Shown: positions 27,662 to 36,568, numbered from the stretch's first letter. The stretch is 64,000 nucleotides of DNA from Komagataeibacter medellinensis NBRC 3288 (GCF_000182745.2 NC_016027.1:2641001-2705000); one strand, 5' to 3'. Numbers and translations are program-made. The notes: generated by a model not told the origin, from the sequence alone.

Positions 27662-28525
27662 ATGTCTGAAAAACAGCCTGCTGCCCTTTCCATGCCGCCG
27701 CGCAGGCAGCCCGTGCTGCCCCCCACGCTGGGGCATGTGGACCCTCACGACCTGTGGCAGGAAATCGTCAGCGGCGCATGTGGCTGCAACGACCCGCTGG
27801 TCAAGGGCCTGCTGGCCACCGGCATCCGCAACCATGGCTCGTTCCGTGGTGCACTGGCGGCCCTGATCGGGCGCAAGCTGGGTGATCGTTCGGTAGCGGA
27901 TGACGCGCTGGCCGAACTGGTGACGGAAGTGTTCGATGCCGATCCCGATATCGTGGCGGCGGCGGCGGCAGACCTCGTGGCCATTCGTGAGCGAGACCCC
28001 GCCACGGCGGAATACGTGACACCGTTCCTGTTCTTCAAGGGCTACCATGCGGTGCAGAGTTACCGCGTGGCGCACTGGCTGTGGCATAATGGGCGCGGCT
28101 ACCTTGCCCTGCACCTGCAAAGCCGCTGCTCCGAGCTGTTTGCGGTGGATATTCACCCTGCCGCCCGCCTGGGTCGGCGCATCCTGCTGGACCATGGCAC
28201 GGGAATCGTGATTGGCGAGACCTCGGTGCTGGAGGATGATGTCTCGCTGCTGCAGGGCGTGACGCTGGGCGGTACCGGCAAGAACGTGGGAGACCGCCAT
28301 CCCAAGGTGCGCCGGGGCGTGCTGATCGGGGCGGGGGCCAAGATTCTGGGCAATATCGAGATTGGCGAGGGAGCCAAGGTGGGGGCGGGGTCTATCGTGC
28401 TTGAATCCGTCTCGCCCTACACCACGGTGGTGGGTAATCCGGCGCGCCCGGTGGGCACGCGGCATTCCAGCCTTCCTGCCTTTACCATGGACCAGATGCT
28501 GCCACCCATTGACTATATTATCTGA
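27662..28525 (+). CDS. cysE: Serine O-acetyltransferase
   Basis: A protein of 287 residues that makes O-acetylserine from serine and acetyl-CoA, the first step of cysteine synthesis. An N-terminal helical domain (about 1-145, LADDALAELVTEVFDAD) precedes a left-handed beta-helix of hexapeptide repeats. The catalytic His is in LLDHGTGIVIGE; GVTLGGTGKNVGDRHPK and GNPARPVG are characteristic. The product can feed the desulfurases encoded upstream, though no direct linkage exists. Its stop is five bases before the next flavoprotein start. Confidence 0.96.
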   Translation: MSEKQPAALSMPPRRQPVLPPTLGHVDPHDLWQEIVSGACGCNDPLVKGLLATGIRNHGSFRGALAALIGRKLGDRSVADDALAELVTEVFDADPDIVAAAAADLVAIRERDPATAEYVTPFLFFKGYHAVQSYRVAHWLWHNGRGYLALHLQSRCSELFAVDIHPAARLGRRILLDHGTGIVIGETSVLEDDVSLLQGVTLGGTGKNVGDRHPKVRRGVLIGAGAKILGNIEIGEGAKVGAGSIVLESVSPYTTVVGNPARPVGTRHSSLPAFTMDQMLPPIDYII

Positions 28526-28529
28526 GCGT

Positions 28530-29786
28530 ATGACCGAATTCGTTTTCAGACCGCATGTGGCGGTCATTGGTGGCGGCCCCGCCGGGCTGGCCTGTGCCGA
28601 GATCCTGTCCGACCGGGGGTGTGCCGTCAGCGTGGTGGAGCAGATGCCCACCATGGGCCGCAAGCTGCTCATGGCCGGGCGCGGTGGGCTGAATCTGACC
28701 CATACCGAGACCCCCGCGCTCTTTGCCGCCCGCTATGGCACGGCACAGCCCATGATGGCGCGCGCGCTGGCGGCCTTTACCCCGTGCGACATGGTGCAGT
28801 GGGCCGAAGGACTGGGTCAGCCCTGCTTTACCGGTAGCAGCGGGCGTGTATTCCCGCGCGCCATGAAGGCTTCTCCCCTGCTGCGCGCGTGGCTGGCGCG
28901 TCTGGCGGAGCGGGGCGTGCGCCTGCTCACCCGCCATCGCTGGGAAGGGTGGGATACGGAGGGCAGGCTACGTGTGCGCGGCCCCGGTGGGCAGGCAGGC
29001 TGGCGGGTCAACGCCACCGTGCTGGCCATGGGGGGCGCAAGCTGGGCGCGGCTTGGGGCGGACGGCGCATGGCGTGAGCGCCTGCTGGCACTGGGTGTGG
29101 ATGTTGCGCCCTTTGCCCCCGCAAATTGTGGCTTCATGACTGACTGGAGCGCGGATTTTACAAATCGTTTTGCCGGCACGCCCCTGCGCGGCATTGCCCT
29201 GACGGGCCCGAATGGGCAGACCGTGCGCGGAGAGGCTGTCGTGACCGGAACGGGCCTGGAAGGCGGTGCGGTCTATGCCCTGTCGGCCACGATTCGTGAC
29301 CGGATTGCCCGTGATGGCCATGCCTTTGTCCATATCGACCTGCGGCCCGCGCTGGGGGTGGCGGATATTACCACCCGCATTGCCCGCGTGCGGGCGCGTG
29401 AAAGCCTGTCCAATACCCTGCGCAAGGCGCTACGGCTTACACCCGAGGCCATTGCCCTGCTGCGCCAAGGCGGTGATGGCCCGCTGCCACGCGACCCGGC
29501 GGCGCTGGCCCGGCGGGTCAAGGCCGTGCCGGTCATGCTGCGCGCGCCAGCGGCACTGGACCGCGCCATATCGGTTGCAGGCGGCATTGCCTGGTCTGCG
29601 CTGGACGAACGGCTCATGCTGCGTGCCCTGCCCGGTGTCTTTGCCGCAGGCGAGATGCTGGACTGGGAAGCGCCGACGGGCGGCTACCTTCTGCAGGGCT
29701 GTATGGCCACGGGGCGTCTGGCGGGTGAAGGGGCATGGGAATGGTTGCGGGACTCGCAGCGCGGGCGGTATCCGTCAGCGCCATGA
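28530..29786 (+). CDS. HI0933/TIGR03862-type flavoprotein of unknown substrate
   Basis: A protein of 418 residues. It opens with HVAVIGGGPAGLACAEILS (the FAD-binding fold) and has TMGRKLLMAGRGGLNLTH, the signature of the HI0933/BaiN/TIGR03862 families. SGRVFPRAMKASPLLRAWL and the C-terminal FAAGEMLDWEAPTGGYLLQG are also typical of this group. The reaction of TIGR03862 proteins is not established. The gene is squeezed between cysE and the HerA-like ATPase gene, whose ATG overlaps its TGA, so all three may form one transcript. Confidence 0.83.
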   Translation: MTEFVFRPHVAVIGGGPAGLACAEILSDRGCAVSVVEQMPTMGRKLLMAGRGGLNLTHTETPALFAARYGTAQPMMARALAAFTPCDMVQWAEGLGQPCFTGSSGRVFPRAMKASPLLRAWLARLAERGVRLLTRHRWEGWDTEGRLRVRGPGGQAGWRVNATVLAMGGASWARLGADGAWRERLLALGVDVAPFAPANCGFMTDWSADFTNRFAGTPLRGIALTGPNGQTVRGEAVVTGTGLEGGAVYALSATIRDRIARDGHAFVHIDLRPALGVADITTRIARVRARESLSNTLRKALRLTPEAIALLRQGGDGPLPRDPAALARRVKAVPVMLRAPAALDRAISVAGGIAWSALDERLMLRALPGVFAAGEMLDWEAPTGGYLLQGCMATGRLAGEGAWEWLRDSQRGRYPSAP

Positions 29787-31300
29787 GTGTTACAATCACG
29801 ATCGGGGACCGGCGCGGGGCTGTTGCGGGTGATGCCCCGGTAACCATGGACCTTGCCGAACTGCTGTCCACCCGCCTGCTGGTGCAGGGCAATTCCGGTT
29901 CGGGCAAGTCGCACCTGCTGCGCCGACTACTTGAACAGTCGGCCCGCATGGTACAGCAGGCGATCATTGACCCCGAAGGCGATTTTGTAAGCCTGGCGGA
30001 GCGTTTTGGTCATCTGGTGATCGATGCCGCCGAACATACCGAAGCCGCCCTGCAGGCTGCGGGCGAGCGGATGCGCGTGCATCGCGCCTCTGTCGTGCTG
30101 AACCTTGAGGGCGTGGATGCGGAAGTGCAGATGCGCCGCGCCGCCGCCTTCCTTGGTGGCATGTTCGAGGTGCCGCGTGACTACTGGTACCCCGTGCTGG
30201 TGGTGGTGGATGAAGCCCAGCTTTTTGCGCCTGCGGCAGCGGGCGAGGTCTCGGATGAAGCACGCCGGGCCTCGCTTGGCGCCATGACCAACCTTATGTG
30301 CCGTGGGCGCAAGCGCGGGCTTGCAGGCGTAATCGCCACCCAGCGCTTGGCCAAGCTGGCCAAGAATGTCGCGGCCGAAGCCTCCAACTTCCTCATGGGG
30401 CGCACCTTCCTCGATATCGACATGATGCGCGCAGCCGACCTGCTGGGCATGGAGCGCAGGCAGGCTGAGAGTTTCCGTGATCTGGAGCGTGGGTATTTCG
30501 TGGCCCTCGGCCCTGCCGTATCGCGCCGTCCGCTGGCCGTGAAGATTGGCCCGGTCGAGACCGAAAGCCGTTCCGCAGGTCCCACCCTGATGCCGTTCGA
30601 GCCGATGGCGGTGGGTGAGGAAATACGTGAACTGATCCTGACCCCGGTGCCCGAGCGTGAGGTGGTGCCGCGCGCGCCGCGCAACTTCAGCCCGCCGCCC
30701 GATATCCTGGCCCAGCTTGCCGCCCATGCCGATACCGCGACGGTGGCGGAAACCGGGATGGAAGCCGAGGAAGCCCCCCCTGTGGATGCGGCGGCCCTGC
30801 GCCAGCGCTTTCTCGAGATCCTGACCGACATATTGCGTGACGAGGATGCGGGGTTCCGCCCCGTGCATGTGCTGTACCAGGATTTTCTGGTCCGCTGCCG
30901 CATAGAGGGCATGGGCCGCGATGCGCTGGACATGCCGCGCTTCCGCCGCCTGCTGGCGGTGGCCCGCGCTGGTGTGGACGTAGAGACGGCAGAAACGGAT
31001 CAGTGGCAGCAGGCCGAACAGATGGCCGTCGTGCTGCCTGAGGACATACAGGGTATCTTCCTGCTGATTGCGCGCGCCGCCCTGCAGGGTCAGCCCTGCC
31101 CATCGGACAGCCTGATCGCGCGCACCTATGGCACCCATTCCCTGGGCCGCGCCCGCCGCCAGTTGACCTATCTGGAGGAGCAGAACATGATCGTGCTCCG
31201 TAATGACGGGCTGGGTCGCCGGAGTGCTGCCATTATCGGTCCCGGCTGGGAAACCGCGCCCGCAATGCCCGATGGGCGGACGGGCCAGAACCTGCCCTAG
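29783..31300 (+). CDS. HerA/DUF87-like P-loop ATPase
   Basis: A protein of 505 residues. N-terminal ATPase core: an initial beta-rich strand region, GNSGSGKS (36-43) as Walker A, VVVDEAQ (140-146) as Walker B, then the sensor-like segment MTNLMCRGRKRGLAGVIATQ and the Arg-finger region. This arrangement matches HerA/DUF87 hexameric DNA translocases, although it lacks the usual HAS barrel. Residues about 275-505 form an unknown C-terminal part with a helix-turn-helix-like stretch GTHSLGRARRQLTYLEEQ near the end. No NurA nuclease gene is adjacent. It overlaps the previous stop (ATGA). Role in DNA handling is possible but unproven. Confidence 0.8.
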   Translation: MSVTITIGDRRGAVAGDAPVTMDLAELLSTRLLVQGNSGSGKSHLLRRLLEQSARMVQQAIIDPEGDFVSLAERFGHLVIDAAEHTEAALQAAGERMRVHRASVVLNLEGVDAEVQMRRAAAFLGGMFEVPRDYWYPVLVVVDEAQLFAPAAAGEVSDEARRASLGAMTNLMCRGRKRGLAGVIATQRLAKLAKNVAAEASNFLMGRTFLDIDMMRAADLLGMERRQAESFRDLERGYFVALGPAVSRRPLAVKIGPVETESRSAGPTLMPFEPMAVGEEIRELILTPVPEREVVPRAPRNFSPPPDILAQLAAHADTATVAETGMEAEEAPPVDAAALRQRFLEILTDILRDEDAGFRPVHVLYQDFLVRCRIEGMGRDALDMPRFRRLLAVARAGVDVETAETDQWQQAEQMAVVLPEDIQGIFLLIARAALQGQPCPSDSLIARTYGTHSLGRARRQLTYLEEQNMIVLRNDGLGRRSAAIIGPGWETAPAMPDGRTGQNLP

Positions 31301-31460
31301 CCTTTACTCCGCACGCATCTATTCGCCACTGCCAGCGGGCACAAGATTTGAGTGGAAATCAAGCGATACGGGATGGATGCCTCGCTCCGTCCTGTCATGC
31401 ATGCTGTTCGTGTCAAGGAGTTGGCCTGAAACGGCGCATTGATGAAAATCGGGAGGATCG

Positions 31461-31508
31461 CAGTTTCTGGGCGTTGTCTTTTGTCGTAAAAGCGATGTTT
31501 TCTAACAG
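31461..31508. repeat. Left half of a split, degenerate copy of the dispersed repeat
   Basis: CAGTTTCTGGGCGTTGTC and then AGCGATGTTTTCTAACAG match, with several mismatches, the left half of the copy at 19878 (GTTTTTGGGCGTCGCC, then GGCGGCGTTCTT). The matching right half is found only after the tandem array, at 31828. The assignment depends on weak similarity. Confidence 0.45.
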
Positions 31509-31572
31509 ATTGTCGGATTTGGACTTTTTGCGCAATAATATTGCTTGAATTATGAAAATAATAGAATTTCTA

Positions 31573-31767
31573 AAACAGGAAACAGGAAACAGGAAACAGG
31601 AAACAGGAAACAGGAAACAGGAAACAGGAAACAGGAAACAGGAAACAGGAAACAGGAAACAGGAAACAGGAAACAGGAAACAGGAAACAGGAAACAGGAA
31701 ACAGGAAACAGGAAACAGGAAACAGGAAACAGGAAACAGGAAACAGGAAACAGGAAACAGGAAACAG
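31573..31767. repeat. Perfect heptanucleotide tandem array, (AAACAGG) x 27.9
   Basis: The 7-bp unit AAACAGG repeats 27 full times plus six bases without a single mismatch over 195 bp. Because 7 is not a multiple of 3, every reading frame cycles through the same seven codons and none is a stop on either strand, so open frames here carry no coding evidence. Such perfect arrays usually change length by polymerase slippage. The array sits about 270 bp downstream of the ATPase stop and 250 bp beyond the rne stop codon. Confidence 0.97.
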
Positions 31768-31827
31768 AAATATGTTTTCATAAGTTATGAATAATATCCA
31801 TTCCAAATCCCGATCCGACAGCCTGAT

Positions 31828-31862
31828 AAAGCTTTTTTTGGAATAGATTCACCAAAAATATT
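31828..31862. repeat. Right half of the split dispersed-repeat copy
   Basis: AAAGCTTTTTTTGGA and GATTCACCAAAAATATT match the right end of the copy at 19878-19953 (GCTGTTTGAAAAAGATTCACC, then AAAAAACTT). It is separated from its left half (31461-31508) by 319 bp that contain the heptanucleotide array. Confidence 0.45.
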
Positions 31863-31958
31863 GATGATTTCAGGGTATTACCAGTCTGGTCTTTTCAGAC
31901 AGCCTGCCCGCGCTGGCTCATGGGCTGAATGTTGATGGCCGTGACGGGACCGCGTAAC

Positions 31959-31991
31959 AAAAAACCTGCCTTCTTGCGAAGGCAGGTTTTT
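31959..31991 (-). terminator. Rho-independent terminator of rne
   Basis: The perfect inverted repeat AAAACCTGCCTTC (ends 31973) and GAAGGCAGGTTTT has a four-base loop TTGC, with T-runs on both sides, so it works in both directions. On the minus strand it lies 33 bases after the rne stop codon. On the plus strand it could stop read-through from the ATPase gene. Confidence 0.88.
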
Positions 31992-32023
31992 CTGTTTTCA
32001 GCCTGTTAGCATGGCTGCGCTGT

Positions 32024-34960
32024 TCAGCGTTTCCACCAACCGGTGCGGCGGCGGGGCGCGGCTTCTTCCGCTGTATCCGCTACCGGAGTTTCGGTCGTGC
32101 CGTCCTTGGCTTCCGTGGCGTCTTCCGCTTTCTTGCGGCGGCGGGCACGGGTTGCGGTTGCAGGCGTGGTGGCTGCCTTGCGGGTTGTAGCCCGCTTGCG
32201 GGGTGCTGGCTTGGGAGCGGCTTCACCAGCGGTTTCCGTTGCCTCCACAGCCGCATCCGCTGCCGCAGCTTCGGTTTCCACCTTCTTGCGGCGCGTCACG
32301 CGGCGGCGCTTAGGGGCTTCTTCCGTCGCCGTGGCATCGGCGGTTTCCGCAGGTGCTGCAGGGGTTTCCGCCGGAGCGTCAGCGGGTTCATCTGCCTTGG
32401 CCGTCTTGCGGGTGGCACGGCGGCGCGTGGTAGCCGCCGTGCCCGTGGTCGTGCCCGCAGCCTTGCTGCTGGCGCGCCTGCGGGTGGGCTTGGCTTCAGC
32501 CTTCGCGGCCTCCTCATCCTTTGCCGGTGCTTCCGTCTCGGCTACAGGCGCAGCTTCCGCTGCCGCAGCCTTGGTGCGGCGTGCGGTTGTCGTTGCGCGG
32601 GTAGCACGGCGGCGGCGCGGCTTGGGCGCTTCCTCCACCGTTTTGGCCGGGGCGGCTTCAGCTTCAGGCTCCGCTACCGTTTCCGTTACCGCGTCGATTG
32701 CCGGTACTGCTGCAGGGGCGGGAGCCTCTACGGTGGCTTCAGGTGCGGCTTCGCTTTCCGTCACGCTCTCTTCAGCCGGCGTGCGACGGCGTGAGCGGCG
32801 GCGTGAGCGGCGCGGCTTGGCTGCAGCTTCTTCCGCAACGAGCGCATCGGGGGTTTCCACCACTTCCACCACGACAGGATCGGCTTCCGCTACCTGTTCG
32901 ACAGGGGCCGTGGTCTGTTCGATCACATCGAAGATGTCGATGATCGCATCCCCATACGGGTCTGCCGGGGTGGGGCCACGATAGGCTTCGGGAGCGGGGA
33001 CTGCGGGGGCCGCTTCGGTCGCCTGAGCGACCTGCGTTGTGCCCTCGTTCCCTTCCACTGCGGTCTGGTCAGCCTGGGTGGCGGAACCACCACGGCGGCG
33101 ACGGCGGCGACGGCGACGGCGGTGGTCGGTTCCCGATGCGATGTCCTCGTCCTCATCCGTGCTGGCGGCGACTTCAGGCGTGGCTTCGGCAGCAGGGGGG
33201 TCGGCCTGGATCTGGATCTCGCGCACATGGCTGCTTTCAGCCGGGGCATGCTCGATAATCGCCGGGGCTTCGAAGCGGGCCGTCTGCGGGCGGACACGCT
33301 CGATGGTGCAGTCCTGCGCCTGCAGGGCGGCGTCAGGTGCGAAGACGACCTGCATCTTGTGCCGGGTCTCGATTTCACTCAGCCAGGTGCGCTTGTTGTT
33401 GAGGATGTAGAACGCCACTTCCGGTGCAACCTTGACCGAAAGCTCAGCAGCCTTGCGCTGCATGCCCTCGTCCTCGATCGCGCGCAGCACATGCAGTGCC
33501 GAGCTTTCGATTCCGCGCACGATGCCGGTGCCCATGCAATGCGGGCAGGGCATGAAGGCGGACTCGGCAATGGAGGGGCGCAGGCGCTGGCGTGACATTT
33601 CCAGCAGGCCGAAATGGGAGATCTGGCCAACCTGGATGCGCGCGCGGTCGGTGCGCAGCGCGTCCTTGAGCTTACGCTCGACCATGCCGTTGTGCTTGCG
33701 GCTTTCCATGTCGATGAAGTCGATCACGATCAGGCCGGCCAGGTCACGCAGGCGCAGTTGACGGGCGACTTCCTCGGCTGCTTCCAGGTTGGTGCGCAGC
33801 GCCGTTTCCTCGATATTGCGCTCACGCGTAGCGCGGCCCGAGTTAACGTCGATCGCGACCAGCGCCTCGGTCTGGTTGATGACCAGATAGCCGCCCGATT
33901 TCAGCTGTACGGAAGGCGAGAGCATGGAATCCAGCAGCCCCTCCACCTTGTAGTGCGAGAACAGCGTCTGCTCGTGGTCCTGCCACAGCCGCACTTTCTG
34001 CGCGTTCTGCGGCATGAGCATGCGCATGAACTCACGCGCGGACTTCCAGCCCGGCTCGCCATCGATCAGGATCTCGCCCACTTCGCGCGTGTAGATATCG
34101 CGGATGGCGCGCTTGATCAGGCTGGCTTCCTCGTAAATCAACGCGGGTGCGACCGATTCCAGCGTATGCTGGCGGATGTCGTCCCACAGACGCAGCAGGT
34201 ATTCGCAGTCGCGCATGATTTCGGCGCGCGGGCGCTGGGCACCGGCGGTGCGCACGATCATGGCCATGCCGCGCGGGATCTGTAGTTCGGTAATGATGTC
34301 ACGCAGGCGGCGGCGGTCGGCCACCGACGTGATCTTGCGTGAAACGCCCCCGCCACGCAGCGAGTTGGGCATCAGTACGCAGTAGCGGCCCGCCAGTGAG
34401 ACGTATGTGGTCAGCGCAGCACCCTTGTTGCCACGTTCTTCCTTGACCACCTGCACCAGCAGGATCTGGCGGCGGCGGATGACTTCCTGGATCTTGTAGT
34501 TGCGCAGGAAGCGCGCGATACGGCGCTGGGCCTGTGCTTCGTCGCCGGTATCGTTCTCGCCGCCCACGGTTTCGGGCTCGTCACTTTCGGTGCCTTCTTC
34601 CGTGTCTTCGGCGGCGGCGGGCGCGTCCTCTTCCTCGTCGTCACGCGCGCGGCGTTCTTCTTCCGCGCGGCGTTCTTCTTCCTGAAGGGCCAGCAGTTTT
34701 TCGCGGTCGGCTACGGGGATCTGGTAGTAATCGGGGTGGATTTCGCTGAAGGCGAGGAAACCGTGGCGGTTCCCGCCGTAATCCACGAACGCGGCCTGGA
34801 GGCTGGGCTCCACGCGGATGACCTTGGCAAGGTAGATGTTGCCCTTGAGCTGCTTCTTGGAAGCGGCTTCGACATCGTAATCCTCAAGGTGGTGACCATC
34901 CATCACGACCACGCGGGTTTCTTCCGCGTGGGTCGTGTCGATCAGCATGCGTTTGCTCAT
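32024..34960 (-). CDS. rne: Ribonuclease E
   Basis: A protein of 978 residues, the main mRNA-processing endonuclease and scaffold of the RNA degradosome. N-terminal catalytic half: S1 domain (VDYGGNRHGFLAFSEI), an acidic insert (about 90-135), RNase H-like and DNase I-like parts with the metal Asp residues in ALVAIDVNSGRATR and GLIVIDFIDMES, and the zinc link CPHCMGTG. The C-terminal half (about 575-978) is disordered: a run of ten Arg (614-623), then Ala/Glu stretches alternating with basic blocks such as PKPRRRRATRATTTARR. Such tails in alphaproteobacteria bind RNA, RhlB and other degradosome partners. No neighbouring gene appears cotranscribed. Confidence 0.95.
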   Translation of the reverse strand: MSKRMLIDTTHAEETRVVVMDGHHLEDYDVEAASKKQLKGNIYLAKVIRVEPSLQAAFVDYGGNRHGFLAFSEIHPDYYQIPVADREKLLALQEEERRAEEERRARDDEEEDAPAAAEDTEEGTESDEPETVGGENDTGDEAQAQRRIARFLRNYKIQEVIRRRQILLVQVVKEERGNKGAALTTYVSLAGRYCVLMPNSLRGGGVSRKITSVADRRRLRDIITELQIPRGMAMIVRTAGAQRPRAEIMRDCEYLLRLWDDIRQHTLESVAPALIYEEASLIKRAIRDIYTREVGEILIDGEPGWKSAREFMRMLMPQNAQKVRLWQDHEQTLFSHYKVEGLLDSMLSPSVQLKSGGYLVINQTEALVAIDVNSGRATRERNIEETALRTNLEAAEEVARQLRLRDLAGLIVIDFIDMESRKHNGMVERKLKDALRTDRARIQVGQISHFGLLEMSRQRLRPSIAESAFMPCPHCMGTGIVRGIESSALHVLRAIEDEGMQRKAAELSVKVAPEVAFYILNNKRTWLSEIETRHKMQVVFAPDAALQAQDCTIERVRPQTARFEAPAIIEHAPAESSHVREIQIQADPPAAEATPEVAASTDEDEDIASGTDHRRRRRRRRRRGGSATQADQTAVEGNEGTTQVAQATEAAPAVPAPEAYRGPTPADPYGDAIIDIFDVIEQTTAPVEQVAEADPVVVEVVETPDALVAEEAAAKPRRSRRRSRRRTPAEESVTESEAAPEATVEAPAPAAVPAIDAVTETVAEPEAEAAPAKTVEEAPKPRRRRATRATTTARRTKAAAAEAAPVAETEAPAKDEEAAKAEAKPTRRRASSKAAGTTTGTAATTRRRATRKTAKADEPADAPAETPAAPAETADATATEEAPKRRRVTRRKKVETEAAAADAAVEATETAGEAAPKPAPRKRATTRKAATTPATATRARRRKKAEDATEAKDGTTETPVADTAEEAAPRRRTGWWKR

Positions 34961-35601
34961 AAACAGGCGTACTCCGGTATGTCGCGTTCCGGCATCCGGG
35001 CTGCGCGTGCACGATGTGGCGGCAGGAGGGAGCAGGTGGAACGGACAGAAATATTAAAAATAACGCGACCGGACCCGGAAAGGACACCACCGCGCGGCGC
35101 GCGGGCGGACAGACCATGCATGGCGACCGGATGCGGCGCGCAGTGGCCGCTCGCAGTCAGGCATGGTGTCATCGCATGTGCGCAGAGGGGAGCGCGTGGT
35201 GTTCAATCCATCCTCGGTCATGGTTGGGGAGGTGCCGTCCGGCCCGATTGCCGGGGCGGGGCCTCCGTATCGACTTGTATGCCATCCGGTTTCCTGTCGA
35301 TGGGGAACACCGGCGCGGCAGCTTCAGGTCATGCGCTGCATGTGCTCCCACGCCGTGGCGTGGCCGGAAAACAGGCCGGTAAGCGTATGCCGCGCATGCA
35401 TGATGCATGCCGGATGGAGAAATAATGCCCTGCGGGCATCCCGCCAGGCCAATCCTGCCTTTTGTGGCAGGTGGATCTGGTATGGTCCATCACGGCTGGG
35501 AAGCATGACGCAATGCGGCCCTTCCTGCAAGGGTGCATGTGTTTATCCCGCTGACGCGCCGCCCGTATGGTGGTAAGGGAAGCAGGTATGCCGCAACTGT
35601 T
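34961..35601. other. Divergent region between rne and the amidase gene
   Basis: About 640 bp without a convincing gene. It must contain the rne promoter and 5' UTR (minus strand) and the amidase promoter (plus strand). The only distinctly AT-rich stretch, AAATATTAAAAATAACG (near 35047-35063), is a reasonable place for the rne -10 box, giving a 5' UTR of about 80-90 bases. RNase E mRNA is often autoregulated through its 5' UTR; I see no specific conserved hairpin to support this here. Confidence 0.45.
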
Positions 35602-36543
35602 ATGACCGGAAGCAAGACCATGCCCCCATCCCGGCCTGATGGAAATGATGCCGCCGCCCGTGCGGGCAGCCTTGCCCGCCGTACGGTCGTAGGCGGGCTT
35701 GGCCTATGGGTGCCGGGTGTGAGCGTGGCCCGCACGCTGGTGCACACGCCTGCCCACGCGGCGGCCGCCCACCATGCCACTGCCACGCATGCGGCGCACC
35801 CCGTGTTGCACGCACCGGCCATAGTGGGGCGCGCGGCGCCACCCAGGCCGCTGATCATGCTGGACCCCGGCCATGGCGGCAAGGACCCCGGCGCCATCGG
35901 CATTTCCGGCACGTATGAAAAGCATGTGGCCGAGGCCGCGGCCAGCGAACTGCAACGCCAGCTTGAGGGCAGCGGCCGCTACCGCGTGGCCATGACCCGC
36001 GCCGATGACCGCTTCATCCCGCTTGAGGGGCGGGTGGACATTGCCCACAGCCACAAGGCCGCGCTGTTCATCTCCATGCATGCCGATGCACTGGTGGACC
36101 GTGGCGTGCGCGGCGCCAGCGTGTACACACTGGCAGCGAAGGCGTCGGATCGGCAGACCGCCATGCTGGCTCAGACGGAAAACAGCGCCGACCGCTTTGG
36201 TGGCCCCCGCGTGCATGCGGATTCGCCCGAAGTGCAGGAAATCCTGGCCAGTCTCGTGACCGAGGAAACGCGCCACGGCGCGGCCCATATGGCCAGCAGC
36301 ATCGTCTCCTCATTCCGTCCGCGTATCGGGCTTTTGCAGCACCCCTCCCGCCATGCCTCCTTCGTGGTGCTCAAATCGGCCGATATCCCCTCCGTGCTGG
36401 TGGAGATGGGGTTCATGTCCAACCGTATGGACGAGGCTGCCCTGCGCCAGGCGGCCCACCGCATGGTCGTGGCGGGTGCGATGGTGCAGGCCATCGACCG
36501 GTATTTCGCAACCGACAGTATGGTCACCCATGCCACGGGCTGA
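35602..36543 (+). CDS. N-acetylmuramoyl-L-alanine amidase (Amidase_3), probable Tat substrate
   Basis: A protein of 313 residues when started at 35602. The N-terminus contains SLARRTVVGGLGLWVPG, a twin-arginine pair before a hydrophobic stretch, so export by Tat is likely, as for AmiA and AmiC of E. coli. A His/Ala-rich spacer follows. The Amidase_3 domain carries the zinc ligands in LDPGHGGKDPGAIG (His), the YEKHVAEA segment (Glu) and ISMHADA (His), and the catalytic Glu in VLVEMGFMSN. It cuts the amide bond between MurNAc and the peptide in peptidoglycan during cell separation. The start is uncertain; an in-frame codon exists at 35533. Confidence 0.88.
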   Translation: MTGSKTMPPSRPDGNDAAARAGSLARRTVVGGLGLWVPGVSVARTLVHTPAHAAAAHHATATHAAHPVLHAPAIVGRAAPPRPLIMLDPGHGGKDPGAIGISGTYEKHVAEAAASELQRQLEGSGRYRVAMTRADDRFIPLEGRVDIAHSHKAALFISMHADALVDRGVRGASVYTLAAKASDRQTAMLAQTENSADRFGGPRVHADSPEVQEILASLVTEETRHGAAHMASSIVSSFRPRIGLLQHPSRHASFVVLKSADIPSVLVEMGFMSNRMDEAALRQAAHRMVVAGAMVQAIDRYFATDSMVTHATG

Positions 36544-36568
36544 AGGGTGGGGTGGCGTACTTTTGCGG

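Larger units (their letters stand above)
31301..32023. other. 723-bp gap with heptanucleotide array, split repeat and rne terminator
   Basis: This is the largest untranslated stretch in the window. In order it holds about 160 bases with no visible feature, a degenerate left half of the dispersed repeat, about 60 bases of AT-rich sequence, the 195-bp (AAACAGG) array, the right half of the repeat, and the terminator of rne. Open frames across the array are artefacts of its stop-free unit. The sub-features are listed separately. Confidence 0.6.

Noticed and set aside
29783-31300. HerA-like ATPase as part of an anti-phage system
   Set aside because: No NurA, Sir2, DUF4297 or other effector next to it; neighbours are metabolic.
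31573-31767. Possible CRISPR array
   Set aside because: The 7-bp unit is contiguous with no spacers; no cas genes are present.
31545-31806. Open frames of 66-122 codons on both strands with a seven-residue peptide repeat
   Set aside because: They are created by the stop-free AAACAGG unit. No ribosome site or sequence outside the array supports translation.
32043-32984. 313-codon plus-strand frame opposite the rne tail
   Set aside because: It mirrors the repetitive Ala/Arg/Glu tail of RNase E and has no domain.
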